Shown here one piece after another: positions 63,030 to 64,000 of a stretch of DNA of 64,000 bases. Under the pieces are notes generated by a model. That model was not told the origin of the DNA. It did no database searches and worked only from the letters and a program-made list of their open reading frames with translations. The stretch's first letter is position 1, and each line of letters opens with the position of its first letter. The position numbers and the translations under genes were made by a program. Origin of the DNA: Neorhizobium galegae (GTDB lineage: Bacteria > Pseudomonadota > Alphaproteobacteria > Rhizobiales > Rhizobiaceae); contig NZ_JAGIPH010000006.1 of the NCBI RefSeq assembly GCF_017877135.1, positions 124,001-188,000 on the forward strand, in the 5' to 3' direction.

Positions 63030-64000
63030 TCAGCGGCCGCCGATCACGCCGATATAATCGGACACCCAGCGGTGATAGGGCACGCACTCGCCCTGGCTTT
63101 CGCACTTGCTGATCGGCGTCTTCCAGAAGCTGATTTTGGCAAAATTGTCGTAGCCATTGGTCGCGCAGCCTTCGTCGGTCAGCAGCGCATTGCCCTTGCA
63201 GGCGGCGGGAACGGAGGGATTGGCGCCGAACCAGGCAGAGACGTCACCCTGCACCTTGGCCGACAGCGAGTGCTCCATCCATTTGTAGGCGCAGTTGGGG
63301 TGCGCGGCATCAGCATGCAGCATGGTCGTATCGGCCCAGCCGGTGGTGCCCTCCTCCGGGAAGGTGGAGGCGATCTTTGCCTTTTCCGCCTGCAGGAGGT
63401 TCACCTGGAACGGCCAGGACCCGGAGGCGACGACGCCTTCATTCTTGAAATCGTCGGTCTGGATCATGGCATCGTGCCAGTAGCGGCCGACCAGCTTGCG
63501 CTGGCCGCGCAGGAGTTCGAGGGCCGCCTTGTACTGGTCCTCGTTGAGCTCGTAAGGATCCTTGATGCCGAGTTCCGGCTTGTGCGCCTTCAGATAAAGT
63601 GCTGCATCGGCCACATAGATCGGGCCGTCATAGGCCTGAACGCGGCCCTTGTTGGACTTGCCGTCCGGGAGGGTCATTTCCTCGAAGACGACTTTCCAGC
63701 TCTTGGGCGCTTCGCCCTTGAAGGCATCGGTATTGTACATGAGGACATTGGGACCCCAGACATAGGGAACGCCGTAATGAACGCCCTTCACCGTATGCCA
63801 GGGCGCATTCTGCAGACGCTCGTCCAGCGTCTTCCAACTGGGGATGAGGGCGGTGTTGATCGGCTGTACGCGCTTGCCGGCGATGAGGCGCAGCGAAGCG
63901 TCGCCCGAGGCGGTGACGAGGTCAAAACCGCCTTCGTTCATCAGCGACACCATTTCATCCGAGGTGGCTGCGGTCTTCACGGACACCTTGCAGCCCGTCT
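63030..64000 (-). CDS. ydcS: Polyamine-type ABC transporter substrate-binding protein (N-terminus beyond window)
   Basis: At least 322 residues of a periplasmic binding protein (SBP_bac family). The frame is open to the window end, so the signal peptide is missing. VPYVWGPNVLMYNTDAF and a cysteine-containing C-terminus ISKCESQGECVPYHRWVSDY resemble YdcS. Order ydcS-T-U-V-W matches the E. coli operon for putrescine/GABA-related uptake and catabolism. Substrate is inferred from context. Confidence 0.86.
   Translation of the reverse strand, partial: TGCKVSVKTAATSDEMVSLMNEGGFDLVTASGDASLRLIAGKRVQPINTALIPSWKTLDERLQNAPWHTVKGVHYGVPYVWGPNVLMYNTDAFKGEAPKSWKVVFEEMTLPDGKSNKGRVQAYDGPIYVADAALYLKAHKPELGIKDPYELNEDQYKAALELLRGQRKLVGRYWHDAMIQTDDFKNEGVVASGSWPFQVNLLQAEKAKIASTFPEEGTTGWADTTMLHADAAHPNCAYKWMEHSLSAKVQGDVSAWFGANPSVPAACKGNALLTDEGCATNGYDNFAKISFWKTPISKCESQGECVPYHRWVSDYIGVIGGR

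Overview
The window is GC-rich (roughly 60-63% by eye), densely coded, and has the gene content of an alphaproteobacterium of the Rhizobiaceae type (Agrobacterium/Rhizobium/Shinella/Ensifer-like). Pointers are the nrtD-nirB-nirD-nasA nitrate assimilation set, pcaIJ-pcaF with a divergent IclR-type PcaR, pobA with a divergent AraC-type PobR, katG with divergent oxyR, and hairpin-rich intergenic elements of the rhizobial kind. I saw no rRNA, complete tRNA, CRISPR array, transposase or origin. Species cannot be fixed from the sequence alone.

Layout. (1) 1-6.8 kb: nitrate assimilation (transporter ATPase end, NADH nitrite reductase subunits, assimilatory nitrate reductase), with a hicAB toxin-antitoxin pair on the opposite strand between nirD and nasA. 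(2) 7.1-12.3 kb: an amidase, then pcaR and pcaIJ-pcaF, the last steps of the beta-ketoadipate pathway. (3) 12.3-22.2 kb: a WGR-domain protein, a membrane sulfatase, a flippase-like membrane protein and a two-way cluster. In that cluster ribA and a CDP-alcohol phosphatidyltransferase run left. An MDR dehydrogenase, a degenerate 6-pyruvoyl-tetrahydropterin-synthase paralogue, a glycosyltransferase and a methyltransferase run right, ending against a stand-alone RibD-type reductase. No characterised pathway I know combines these, and it is my first candidate for an undescribed system. A cytochrome b, a thioesterase, an Lrp regulator and a class V aminotransferase follow.

(4) 25.0-33.3 kb: seven leftward genes that look like a complete machine for making and using polyprenyl-phosphate-D-arabinofuranose: a HAD-UbiA fusion, DprE1-like, DprE2-like, an NAD epimerase, an FAD oxidoreductase, GtrA and a GT-C membrane glycosyltransferase. 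The block is bracketed by the intact 3' end of the aminotransferase gene at 24.8 kb and a decayed second copy of that 3' end at 33.4 kb, which suggests an acquired island. (5) 33.5-37.0 kb: accessory, partly AT-richer sequence with a zinc-ribbon protein, two small exported proteins, a membrane protein of unknown function and a tRNA-like 3' fragment.

(6) 37.1-40.4 kb: katG/oxyR oxidative stress pair. (7) 40.5-53.9 kb: a large sugar cluster. A Gfo/Idh oxidoreductase and an alcohol dehydrogenase run left. A long rightward operon carries a nucleotide-sugar epimerase, a glycoside hydrolase-epimerase fusion, a GT4, three tandem CgeB-like glycosyltransferases, a UDP-glucuronate decarboxylase, a methyltransferase and a two-gene membrane pair. 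No polymerase, flippase or chain-length regulator is present, so a small glycoside or glycoconjugate is more likely than a polysaccharide. (8) 53.9-58.5 kb: pobR/pobA (4-hydroxybenzoate to protocatechuate, feeding the pca pathway), an alcohol dehydrogenase and an MFS exporter. (9) 58.6-64 kb: a leftward ydcSTUV-type polyamine ABC transporter followed by a ydcW/patD-like aminobutyraldehyde dehydrogenase. The binding-protein gene runs off the window end.
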